Source of the DNA: Neorhodopirellula lusitana
GTDB lineage: Bacteria > Planctomycetota > Planctomycetia > Pirellulales > Pirellulaceae
Length of the DNA: 64,000 bases
Direction: 5' to 3'
Assembly: GCF_900182915.1 (NCBI RefSeq)
Contig: NZ_FXUG01000004.1
Coordinates: 186,001 to 250,000, forward strand
Position 1 is the first letter of the stretch, and the number at the start of each line of letters is the position of its first letter. Both the position numbers and the translations under genes were made by a program. The notes beneath the pieces were generated by a model, which had not been told where the DNA came from, did not search any database, and was given only the letters and a program-made list of their open reading frames with translations. Shown in pieces: positions 1 through 7,159 of the stretch.

Positions 1-1
1 T

Positions 2-364
2 GTGCGATCGCTCGTTCATACCCGCCAACATTACTTCCCTGTCGTGGACGCCAACAAAAAGATGATTGGCATCTTCACCGACGACGATGTGCGGTCGTAC
101 CTGTTTAACGACAGCATGGCGACACTGGTGGTGGCTGGTGACATCATGACCAGCCGTTACGCATGTGTTTTCCCCAGCGATGACTTGAACACCGCGATGA
201 AACAGTTCACTGCCCAAAACATCGACGAACTCCCCGTCATCGACCCCAACAACGAGGGCGGTCTGCTGGGGATGCTCCGTCGTCGCGACACGATTTCGGC
301 GTACAACGAACGTCTGATGGAATACAAAACCGAAGTTGACGATCCCAACGTCGCAACCGCCTAG
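2..364 (+). CDS. C-terminal part of a CBS-domain protein (5' end outside window)
   Basis: The reading frame is open to the left edge, so this is the last roughly 120 residues of a longer protein. It holds the end of one CBS motif (ending FPVVDANKKMIGIFTDDD) and a complete second one (from about residue 45, with DELPVID and LLGMLRRRD). CBS pairs bind adenine nucleotides and regulate an attached domain, often a ClC chloride channel, an Mg transporter or IMP dehydrogenase. The attached domain lies outside the window, so the function cannot be assigned; a ClC-type channel is one possibility. The first visible GTG is probably an internal Val codon rather than a start. Confidence 0.8.
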   Translation: MRSLVHTRQHYFPVVDANKKMIGIFTDDDVRSYLFNDSMATLVVAGDIMTSRYACVFPSDDLNTAMKQFTAQNIDELPVIDPNNEGGLLGMLRRRDTISAYNERLMEYKTEVDDPNVATA

Positions 365-619
365 CCCGTGTACCAGCACTGGCCTACTCGAGCGAATAAG
401 ACGTGCTTATCGAAATGAGATCGAGCACAGGAAGTCGACACGTCGCTAGGGGATGCGCTGACCTCACGCACTAGACTGTGTGCTCGCAAAGAACGCTGTC
501 AGCGGCAGCCAGTGAAACGCTTGAGCGTCGCAGGATCCTGGAAGCCACTCCCAGACCAACGGAAATCTGGCGAGTGCAGCTACGACGGTTTACCCGAATT
601 GGTAGCCGCAACCAACGAC

Positions 620-1954
620 CTACTGCATCAGCAGCACAACCATCGCGCCAGCGAGGTATCCAGCCAGTGCCCACGGCATCATCCGGCGGGCATACCACAG
701 AAAGTCGACATGTTCGATTCCCATCGCGGCAACACCCGCGGCCGAACCGATGATCAGGCAACTGCCGCCGGTCCCGGCGCAATACGCCAACAACATCCAA
801 AATGGATCGTTCATCGGCAGGTCGTACATCTCAATTCCGGCCGCAACCAAGGGCACATTGTCGACGACGGCGGAAACCAATCCGATAACAGCCGCAACCA
901 CGTCGCGATTGGGTAGCACAACGTCCAGCCACTCCGCAGTCGCCCGTAGCGTTCCGATTGCCGACAAGGCACCAACGGCTAACAAGATGCCCAAGAAGAA
1001 TAGGATGCTGGACATATCGACTCGCTTTAGCACCGCGTTCACACCGGTTGTTGTTCGAGTCTCCTCATCAAAGGTTCGCCCCACCAGTTCAGAGACCACC
1101 CACAAGATAGACAAACTAAGCATCATCCCCATGTAGGGCGGCAAGTGCGTCAGAGTCTTAAAGACCGGCACAAACAACAGCCCCATAAGCCCCAGCGTCA
1201 AGAACAACCATTGATGCCACGGCTGAATATTCTTGGCGACCGCACTGGGCAATCGCTCCGGAGTTTCCACTTCCCCGGGCATTCGAATCGACAAGCCAAC
1301 CAGTGGCACCAACAAACAAGTCAGACTGCCCAAGAACAGTTCCCCCATCACTTCCACGCTGCCGATTTTGTGCTTGATCCAGAGCATCGTTGTGGTCACG
1401 TCGCCAATCACCGTCCAAGCACCACCTGAGTTGGCAGCGATCACTACCATCCCCACAAAGACCAAGCGGTCGTTGCGGTTGTCGATCAGTTTCTTCAACA
1501 AAGACACCATCACGATCGTCGTCGTCAAGTTGTCGAGCACCGCAGACAACACAAACGTCAGGACGCCGACGGTCCACAACAAAACACGTTTGTTCTTGGT
1601 TCGGATCCGATCGGTGATCAGAGCGAATCCTTCGTGGACGTCGATCAGTTCAACGATCGTCATCGCTCCCATCAGAAAGAACAGGATGCTGGCGATCTCA
1701 CCCGTTTGGTTCAGGTGCTGGGCGTCAACGGCGTAGTGCAGTGGCACATCCGCCTGACTGCCACCCTCGGCAATCAGCTTAAACCATTCCGGTATCGCCT
1801 CGGTCGGCAACAGGTCCGGTAGGTCGGTGATATAGAGTGCCCAACAAACCGTCCCGATGAACAGTGCACTGGCGGCTTTGTTGATGTTTAGCTTGTGTTC
1901 AAAGGCGATCGCCAAATAACCAAGCACGAAGATTGTCAGTATGAGAGTGAGCAT
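620..1954 (-). CDS. nhaD: NhaD-type Na+/H+ antiporter
   Basis: This is a membrane protein of about 444 residues with roughly 11-12 hydrophobic segments. NhaD antiporters of the ion-transporter superfamily exchange cytoplasmic Na+ or Li+ for H+, giving salt and alkali tolerance. Family-typical sequence is present: the N-terminal FEHKLNINKAA, the intramembrane LDNLTTTIVM and ANSGGAWTVIGDVTT, and a second VVDNVPLVAAG repeat near the C-terminus. I start at the ATG at 1954 because it begins directly with the first membrane segment, as is usual in the family; an in-frame TTG at 1972 would add six residues. It stands alone, convergent with the CBS gene. Sodium export suits a marine organism. Confidence 0.9.
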   Translation of the reverse strand: MLTLILTIFVLGYLAIAFEHKLNINKAASALFIGTVCWALYITDLPDLLPTEAIPEWFKLIAEGGSQADVPLHYAVDAQHLNQTGEIASILFFLMGAMTIVELIDVHEGFALITDRIRTKNKRVLLWTVGVLTFVLSAVLDNLTTTIVMVSLLKKLIDNRNDRLVFVGMVVIAANSGGAWTVIGDVTTTMLWIKHKIGSVEVMGELFLGSLTCLLVPLVGLSIRMPGEVETPERLPSAVAKNIQPWHQWLFLTLGLMGLLFVPVFKTLTHLPPYMGMMLSLSILWVVSELVGRTFDEETRTTTGVNAVLKRVDMSSILFFLGILLAVGALSAIGTLRATAEWLDVVLPNRDVVAAVIGLVSAVVDNVPLVAAGIEMYDLPMNDPFWMLLAYCAGTGGSCLIIGSAAGVAAMGIEHVDFLWYARRMMPWALAGYLAGAMVVLLMQ

Positions 1955-2422
1955 GGATTGGATTTTGCGCAAGTCGCGGAACCTCGCCTACTCCACATGC
2001 AACAAATGGCACGGCATGCAATCCGTTGCGTCACACCACCCGCTGAAAGCCGCGGCGTGGAAACGCCAACCACCCGTTCGCGGTCGCGCGAGATGATCGC
2101 TCACCCAAATTTCGTGATCAAAACCCTCAGGAAATTCCCCAAGGAAATCGCCAGCGAAATCCACGTTCGCGAGCGGGCATTCTCCGATTCTCAGTCACCG
2201 GGACGCGATGAATCCCTTGGCATCCCACATCGGTTTCACATCGATTCATCGACGATTTAGCCCGCTGCCGACAACATTGGCACAGCTCCTGCTAAGACGA
2301 TCCACACGGTTTCGCTGAAGTCACGCCACTCCGGCAATCTCACGGCGACCGCGATCACGAACCCTTTTCAGTAGTTGGAACTGTGTTCAATCACATCACC
2401 GCTTTGGTAAGGAACCTCAACC
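1955..2422. other. Intergenic, no gene recognised
   Basis: This 468-base stretch lies upstream of nhaD on one side and of a small secreted-protein gene on the other. I see no convincing coding region. The only motif of note is a sigma-54-like -24/-12 match at 2278-2293 (plus strand), which is weak on its own. Confidence 0.5.
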
Positions 2423-2617
2423 ATGTTTCGCCCGTCTTTCGCACTTTCGTTGGTAACCGCCCTGTTTGCTGTCGATGCCTCGGCGCATTCCCAATCCGAA
2501 TCCTCTCACACCATCCAATCACGATCCCAGTCTGTTGAATCCGTCGAGCCCAACGAAAACCAACGCATCGTGATGGATGCACGGCGGGAACTGGGTAACC
2601 AGTTACGCAGCTTGTAG
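2423..2617 (+). CDS. Small putative secreted protein, unknown function
   Basis: This is a 64-residue reading frame. A probable signal peptide occupies residues 1-22 (MFRPSFALSLVTALFAVDASA), followed by a Ser-rich, charged tail. An AAGGA ribosome-binding sequence lies about 9 bases before the ATG, which supports translation. I recognise no family. It could be a genuine short exported peptide or a truncated gene, because the next 400 bases look like gene debris. Confidence 0.4.
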   Translation: MFRPSFALSLVTALFAVDASAHSQSESSHTIQSRSQSVESVEPNENQRIVMDARRELGNQLRSL

Positions 2618-3024
2618 CCTGTCACCTTTTGTCATGCGACGGCCCAAGAACTCTGACGTCACCTCTGGCGTCCCGGCAATCCAGAGAACGTTGTCAGATT
2701 CCGGCGATGCGAGTCTCGGGCGAATTGCGATTCGCGTGATGATCGGGCGGCTTTCTGAGTCGAGGGCGTTCTTGGCTCTGGCCCGTATCGCATCCTGGCC
2801 GCATCGAGTTCCGTACAAGAGGGAGGCCAGACACGTTGCCAGTGTCCGGCTAATCGCTTCTTTTTCTCCGAAACTGATCTTGCGGCCAGAACGCTCCAGT
2901 AGCGATAGCGGGGTTACGTCCAGAAACAAGCCCTGTGATCGTTGCCAATTTGTGGCAACGCTGGGCTGAAACCTATCGCGGCCCATCCGGATCTTCCTCG
3001 ATGTGTAACCCCCACAACTCTGCT
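2618..3024. other. Unusual gene-free island ending in a perfect hairpin
   Basis: This 407-base stretch lies between two small secreted-protein genes. Both strands carry open frames of about 125 codons (2577-2969 plus, 2603-2986 minus), but neither has a recognisable domain or a convincing start. A perfect hairpin with an 8-bp stem and 5-base loop (CGTTGCCA and its complement) sits at 2940-2960. The composition differs from the clean spacers elsewhere, suggesting a decayed gene or a small mobile or dispersed element. Confidence 0.35.
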
Positions 3025-3468
3025 ATGAAACGCTTCACGTTAATCGTACTGACGGTCGCCTTCCTTTCGATGACCCACATCGAAACCGCTTCCGCACAGG
3101 ATTCTCAACCAAGTGGTTTTGGCGCGGTTTTCCAAAAGCTGAACCCAGCCAACTGGAAAGCCCCGTCCTTCCAGATGCCCAGCTTCTTGGTTCCTCAAGA
3201 AGACAAAACCCGAATCGTTGAACGGAAAGACGGACTCGTCGCCGACATCAAAGGCACCGCGAGCCGATCTTGGACGCGAACCAGAGAAACATTGAACCCT
3301 GCCCGCTTGAACCCCATGAACCTGTTCGCGGGCACCGGCGACACTGCAGGGACGGCAACTGGCGAATCCAAGCCAGGCTTCTTCAGCTCGCTGCTGTCAC
3401 CACCAGCCACTGAGCCAGCTGAACGAGTTGCCTCAGTGAACGAATTTCTAGGCCAAGAACGCCCCTAG
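3025..3468 (+). CDS. Small secreted protein, unknown function
   Basis: This is a 147-residue protein with a clear signal peptide at residues 1-24 (MKRFTLIVLTVAFLSMTHIE, then TASA). The mature part is rich in Pro, Asn and Leu, with repeated short NP motifs (LNPANWKAP, LNPARLNPMNLF) and the C-terminal ending FLGQERP. This style is typical of small exported planctomycete proteins of unknown role. I chose the ATG at 3025 because it gives the signal peptide; an in-frame ATG at 2935 would add 30 unlikely residues. Just past the stop, another frame encodes a peptide (NFFSRLSDPP) that resembles its own C-terminus. Confidence 0.65.
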   Translation: MKRFTLIVLTVAFLSMTHIETASAQDSQPSGFGAVFQKLNPANWKAPSFQMPSFLVPQEDKTRIVERKDGLVADIKGTASRSWTRTRETLNPARLNPMNLFAGTGDTAGTATGESKPGFFSSLLSPPATEPAERVASVNEFLGQERP

Positions 3469-3712
3469 TCCAGAAAACTTCTTCAGTCGCCTAAGTGACC
3501 CTCCAGCCGCAAAATCGGCTCAACCGTCACCAGCGACGCCGTGGAGAAGGAGGACTCTCGCAACCTGTACTCCATTCGAGCACACCTGGCGTTTCTCAGA
3601 TTGAAAATGCCCCCCCATCCGACAACTGGCAAGAATCGTAACGTAGTCTTTCGACAGGATTCAAAAGAATCTGTTCAAGACCGTACCGTTACCCTCCAGT
3701 TGACCAGTTGTC

Positions 3713-4828
3713 ATGGCCTCAGTCGACAGCATATCGCTCGATTCCATTCGCCGCAGCGTCTCCAAGACGGAGGACGTTTGGTTCCTATCTGGACCAACCG
3801 GCCCCAGCGATGCTCTGCAGCACACACCGATTGACCGCCAGCCATTTGTGGTTGGCCGGCAATCCGGCACGTCCATGAAACTGCAGTTCCGCACCGTTAG
3901 CGGAAACCATGCAGAGCTTCGAGTGATCGATGGCCACCTTGTCATCCAAGATCTCAACAGCACCAACGGGACGTACGTTAACGGCACCCGCATCACCGAA
4001 GCGACTGCCGTTTCGAACGAAGACCTAATTCACTTTGCTGAGGCTCCGTTTCGAATCCGTCGTCAGTCACCCACTGGCATGACCGCCGGCACGATCTCTG
4101 AAAACGTTTGCGACCAAGCACTCGCGTTGGTTCAATTCGACCGCTTAATGAGCCAACGCCTGGTTCGCCCCCACTTCCAACCGATCGTGACGCTCAAGGG
4201 AGCACGTCCGATTGGGTTTGAAATCCTGGGACGCGGCAGCGTGTTCGGGCTCGAATCCGTAGGTGCGATGTTCCAAGCCGCCGAACAACTCAACCTGGAA
4301 GTGGAACTTAGCCGGCTATTGCGATGGGAAGGCCTCCGGGTCGGTCGCGAATTGCCTGACCAACCCACCTTGTTCGTCAACACGCACCCGAAAGAAATGG
4401 AAGACGGTCACGCCCTGATCGATTCCCTTTCGAAAGTGCGATCGATGGCGACAAACACCAAGATCGTCCTTGAAATTCACGAAGCGGCGGTCACCGACCC
4501 AGCCTTGATGCGACGTTTGCACGCATCGATCAAGGATCTCAACATCCAATTGGCTTACGACGATTTCGGCGCCGGCCAAGCTCGCTTGGCTGAACTGATC
4601 GAAGCACGCCCCGAGTTTGTGAAATTCGACATCGGGCTGATCCGCGGCATCGAAGTCGGTGACACCAACCGCATGCGAATGCTGCAGTCGTTGGTCAACA
4701 TGGTGCAGGACCTCGAAATTGCGGCCCTCGCCGAAGGCATCGAAACCGCCGAAGAAGCCAACGCGTGCTTGGAACTCGGATTCGACCTGGCCCAAGGCTA
4801 CTACTACGGTCGCCCCGCACCAGCTTGA
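3713..4828 (+). CDS. FHA-EAL fusion, probable c-di-GMP phosphodiesterase
   Basis: This is a 371-residue cytoplasmic protein with two domains. An FHA phosphothreonine-binding domain (about residues 25-115) shows GR at 48-49, SGNHAEL at 63-69 and LNSTNGTYVNG at 81-91. An EAL domain (about 140-371) follows. The EAL catalytic set appears complete: E170 in EILGR, N223, E254, the DD pair 283-284 in DDFGAG, K304, E341 in AEGIET and Q361, with spacing like active phosphodiesterases. EAL enzymes hydrolyse cyclic di-GMP to pGpG. The FHA domain suggests that Ser/Thr kinase signalling positions or controls the enzyme; this is inference. Loop 6 reads DFGAGQARL rather than the commoner DFGTGxSSL. Its last 134 bases overlap a convergent gene. 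Confidence 0.88.
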   Translation: MASVDSISLDSIRRSVSKTEDVWFLSGPTGPSDALQHTPIDRQPFVVGRQSGTSMKLQFRTVSGNHAELRVIDGHLVIQDLNSTNGTYVNGTRITEATAVSNEDLIHFAEAPFRIRRQSPTGMTAGTISENVCDQALALVQFDRLMSQRLVRPHFQPIVTLKGARPIGFEILGRGSVFGLESVGAMFQAAEQLNLEVELSRLLRWEGLRVGRELPDQPTLFVNTHPKEMEDGHALIDSLSKVRSMATNTKIVLEIHEAAVTDPALMRRLHASIKDLNIQLAYDDFGAGQARLAELIEARPEFVKFDIGLIRGIEVGDTNRMRMLQSLVNMVQDLEIAALAEGIETAEEANACLELGFDLAQGYYYGRPAPA

Positions 4829-5120
4829 TCATCCGATCCACCGCGAAGCGACGAGACAAGCGATACAGCACAAACAAAGCCAGCACATAAAACGGTGCCG
4901 AAAACGTGTGCATCCAGCCAACGTAAGCGTCGATGGGCATTCCAGAATTGCTGCCGTCGGTCGTGAAGACACCAAAGCCTTGGCTCCACAGATAGTCGCG
5001 GCGAAATTGCATCGCAACCGCTCGATAGGTAAAGCTCGCCCCGATGCAGGCAAGGATCGTGGCAGGAACCAAGTAGCGCCACCCAAACCTTTTACCGCCC
5101 GTGCGGTTTCTTGCGATCAT
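4695..5120 (-). CDS. Small membrane protein, unknown function
   Basis: This is a protein of about 141 residues. It has a first hydrophobic segment starting at WRYLVPATILACIGASF, a middle part with a conserved look (FGVFTTDGSNSGMPIDAYVGWMHT in two blocks) and a second segment around APFYVLALFVLYRL. The core reads as a genuine protein, but its last 40-odd residues are Arg-rich and antisense to the end of the FHA-EAL gene. I place the start at the ATG at 5120; an in-frame TTG at 5174 is the alternative. No family is recognised. Confidence 0.6.
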   Translation of the reverse strand: MIARNRTGGKRFGWRYLVPATILACIGASFTYRAVAMQFRRDYLWSQGFGVFTTDGSNSGMPIDAYVGWMHTFSAPFYVLALFVLYRLSRRFAVDRMIKLVRGDRSSSLGPGRIRVPSTRWLLRRFRCLRRGPQFRGPAPC

Positions 5121-5183
5121 GTCCCCGGTGCAGTCATTGGAAACCCCACCCTGATGGCGATCACCGGCTGACAAGCAGTCGAT

Positions 5184-5271
5184 GTCGCCAGACTTCGAGA
5201 AAACGAGCTCTGCCTGAACAGCGGTTCTGCCTGAACTCTGGCTCTGCCTGAACCCTGGCGAGTCCAGCTAC
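5184..5271 (+). repeat. Dispersed imperfect-palindrome repeat, copy A (expanded)
   Basis: The left end GTCGCCAGACTTCG is at 5184-5197 and the right end CTGAACCCTGGCGAGTCCAGCTAC (two blocks) is at 5248-5271. Between them the short string TCTGCCTGAAC is repeated three times. Related copies lie at 14601-14660, 55060-55121 and, inverted, 60647-60712. This copy lies 57 bases past the stop codon of efp. Confidence 0.6.
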
Positions 5272-5327
5272 TGATCTAGCTCGGGACGGTACTAGGACCT
5301 CCCAAACGTGCACACTAGCCGAGCGAT

Positions 5328-5897
5328 CTAGTTGCTTACGCGCTCGACGTATTCCGCGTTGACCGTGTTGATCTTCACGATGTTGCCTTCCTTGATGAAA
5401 CCTGGGACCAAGAATTCGGCTCCCGTTTCCACCTTGGCTGGCTTGGTAACGTTCGTCGCGGTATCGCCCTTCGTGCCCGGAGTCGTCTCAGTGACTTCCA
5501 ATTCAACGTGCTGCGGAGGTTCCACGACGATTGCGTTGCCGTTGTACAGCGTCATGGAGCACTCCATGCCGTCCTTGATGTACTTCCAGATATCGCCGGC
5601 AACTTGGGCAGTGACCTCGTATTGTTCGAACGTCGTGCCGTCCATGAACACGTAGTCTTCGCCTTGGCGATACAGGAACTGGACGCTGGTGGTCTCCACA
5701 TCGGCGGACTGCAATGAGTCCCCACCCTTGTAGGTCCGATCCAAGCTGGTACCACGGATCAGGTTCTTCATCCTACACTTGTAAAACGCATTCCCCTTGC
5801 CTGGTTTGACGAAATTCATTTCCGTCATCAGATACGGTTCGCCGTCAATTTCGATTTTCAGGCCTTTGCGAAAATCGCTTGTGTTGTACGTTGCCAC
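5328..5897 (-). CDS. efp: Elongation factor P
   Basis: EF-P binds next to the ribosomal P site and relieves stalling at polyproline stretches. The KOW-like N-terminal domain carries VKPGKGNAF with the loop lysine that is normally beta-lysylated, and two OB-like domains follow. I prefer the GTG at 5897, which gives (M)ATYNTSDFRKGLKIEIDG and aligns with the usual EF-P N-terminus; a GGGAG lies 11 bases upstream. The upstream in-frame ATG at 5915 would add six residues and has no ribosome-binding site. The gene is divergent from epmB, whose product modifies that lysine, with only 48 bases between the two starts. Confidence 0.95.
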   Translation of the reverse strand: MATYNTSDFRKGLKIEIDGEPYLMTEMNFVKPGKGNAFYKCRMKNLIRGTSLDRTYKGGDSLQSADVETTSVQFLYRQGEDYVFMDGTTFEQYEVTAQVAGDIWKYIKDGMECSMTLYNGNAIVVEPPQHVELEVTETTPGTKGDTATNVTKPAKVETGAEFLVPGFIKEGNIVKINTVNAEYVERVSN

Positions 5898-5908
5898 GGC
5901 GGGCTTCA

Positions 5909-5913
5909 CTCCC
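5909..5913 (-). promoter_or_regulatory. Ribosome-binding site supporting a GTG start for efp
   Basis: GGGAG on the minus strand lies 11 bases before the GTG at 5897. It would fall inside the coding region if the ATG at 5915 were used, so it favours the shorter protein. Confidence 0.4.
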
Positions 5914-5945
5914 ATACGGAAAAAAAATCAGGTTTACTGAGCAAT

Positions 5946-7064
5946 ATGCAGCCAGAAAGTTTAGCGACCGACCGCCTTGTTGTCCTGCCCATTCGCGACA
6001 AAGATTTTGAGCCCGGAAATCACGACGATTCTCGGTGGCTGGAATCCATGCGGACCGCCATCCGATCCGCCTCCGAGCTGCGGCGAGCACTGAACCTGCC
6101 CACTCGCACGGAAATCAAGCCAGAAACCAGCCTGCCGAATCCAGCCGGTTCGGTGGGCGACTCGACGGACACCCCCGCTGCCAATTCAGACCAGGATTAC
6201 GATTTCCCAGTCTTCGTGACCCGCGAATTCGTCTCCCGGATGAAGCCTGGCGATTGGCAAGACCCGCTGCTGCGACAGGTCATGCCGATCGCTGAAGAAG
6301 GCCTCGCGGTGGAAGGCTTCGGCTCCGATCCGGTTGGCGATCTCAACGCAAACGTGGCTCCTGGGGTGCTTCACAAGTACCAAGGCAGGGCGTTGCTAGT
6401 GACCTCGGGGGCGTGCGGAATCCATTGCCGATATTGCTTCCGGCGAGAATTCCCGTATGCCGCCGCTGGCTCACGAAAGGATGCTTACCAGCCTTCGCTG
6501 GAATACCTGCAAACCCATCCTGACGTCGAAGAAGTCATTCTGAGCGGTGGCGATCCGCTGACCAGCACGGATGAGGCTCTCGACGACTTGATCACTCGGC
6601 TCGAAGCGATTCCACATGTCAAACGATTGCGATTCCACACGCGGATGCCAATCGTCGTCCCGTCACGAGTGACGCAAACCTTGTTGGCGCGTTTGAAACG
6701 CTCACGTCTGACAACGTGGGTGGTTGTGCACAGCAACCACGCCGCCGAAATTGACCAGGCCACGCAGCAATCGTTAGAGCGAATGGTCGACGCGGGCATT
6801 CCCGTTTTGAACCAAGCCGTGCTGCTACGCGGGGTCAACGACAGCGTCGACGTGCTGGAAGCGTTATCGCGACGATTGCTGGATTGCCGTGTGACACCGT
6901 ATTACTTGCATCAACTTGATCGAGTTTCGGGTGCTTCGCATTTTGAAGTTCCGGTCCAACGTGGTCGCGAGCTGATCGCCGCGTTAGAATCACGACTGCC
7001 AGGATTTGCGGTGCCGCGCTACGTCGCCGAAATCACCGGGCGAGAATCTAAAACCCGCTTGTGA
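5946..7064 (+). CDS. epmB: EF-P (R)-beta-lysine 2,3-aminomutase, radical SAM
   Basis: This 372-residue enzyme converts L-lysine to beta-lysine for attachment to EF-P. The radical-SAM cluster motif CGIHCRYC is at residues 157-164, and VILSGGDPL and RFHTRMPIVVPSR follow as in the lysine 2,3-aminomutase family. Its short length and lack of an oligomerisation tail fit the EpmB subgroup better than catabolic lysine aminomutases. Being divergent from efp fits that role. EpmA, the ligase that attaches beta-lysine, is not in this window. The N-terminal 80 residues contain a low-complexity Pro/Ser stretch before the conserved DFPVFVTREFVSRM. Confidence 0.93.
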   Translation: MQPESLATDRLVVLPIRDKDFEPGNHDDSRWLESMRTAIRSASELRRALNLPTRTEIKPETSLPNPAGSVGDSTDTPAANSDQDYDFPVFVTREFVSRMKPGDWQDPLLRQVMPIAEEGLAVEGFGSDPVGDLNANVAPGVLHKYQGRALLVTSGACGIHCRYCFRREFPYAAAGSRKDAYQPSLEYLQTHPDVEEVILSGGDPLTSTDEALDDLITRLEAIPHVKRLRFHTRMPIVVPSRVTQTLLARLKRSRLTTWVVVHSNHAAEIDQATQQSLERMVDAGIPVLNQAVLLRGVNDSVDVLEALSRRLLDCRVTPYYLHQLDRVSGASHFEVPVQRGRELIAALESRLPGFAVPRYVAEITGRESKTRL

Positions 7065-7159
7065 ATTTCCGCTGAACTGAATCTCCATTGAACATCGCGC
7101 AACTCCGATCCCAAGCCGACCAGCATCTCGGCCTGTCCGATCTATGGGGGAGCATGCGA

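Noticed and set aside
1895..2260. 121-codon plus-strand frame overlapping the nhaD start
   Set aside because: It is antisense to nhaD at its beginning, then runs through spacer; no domain or start signal.
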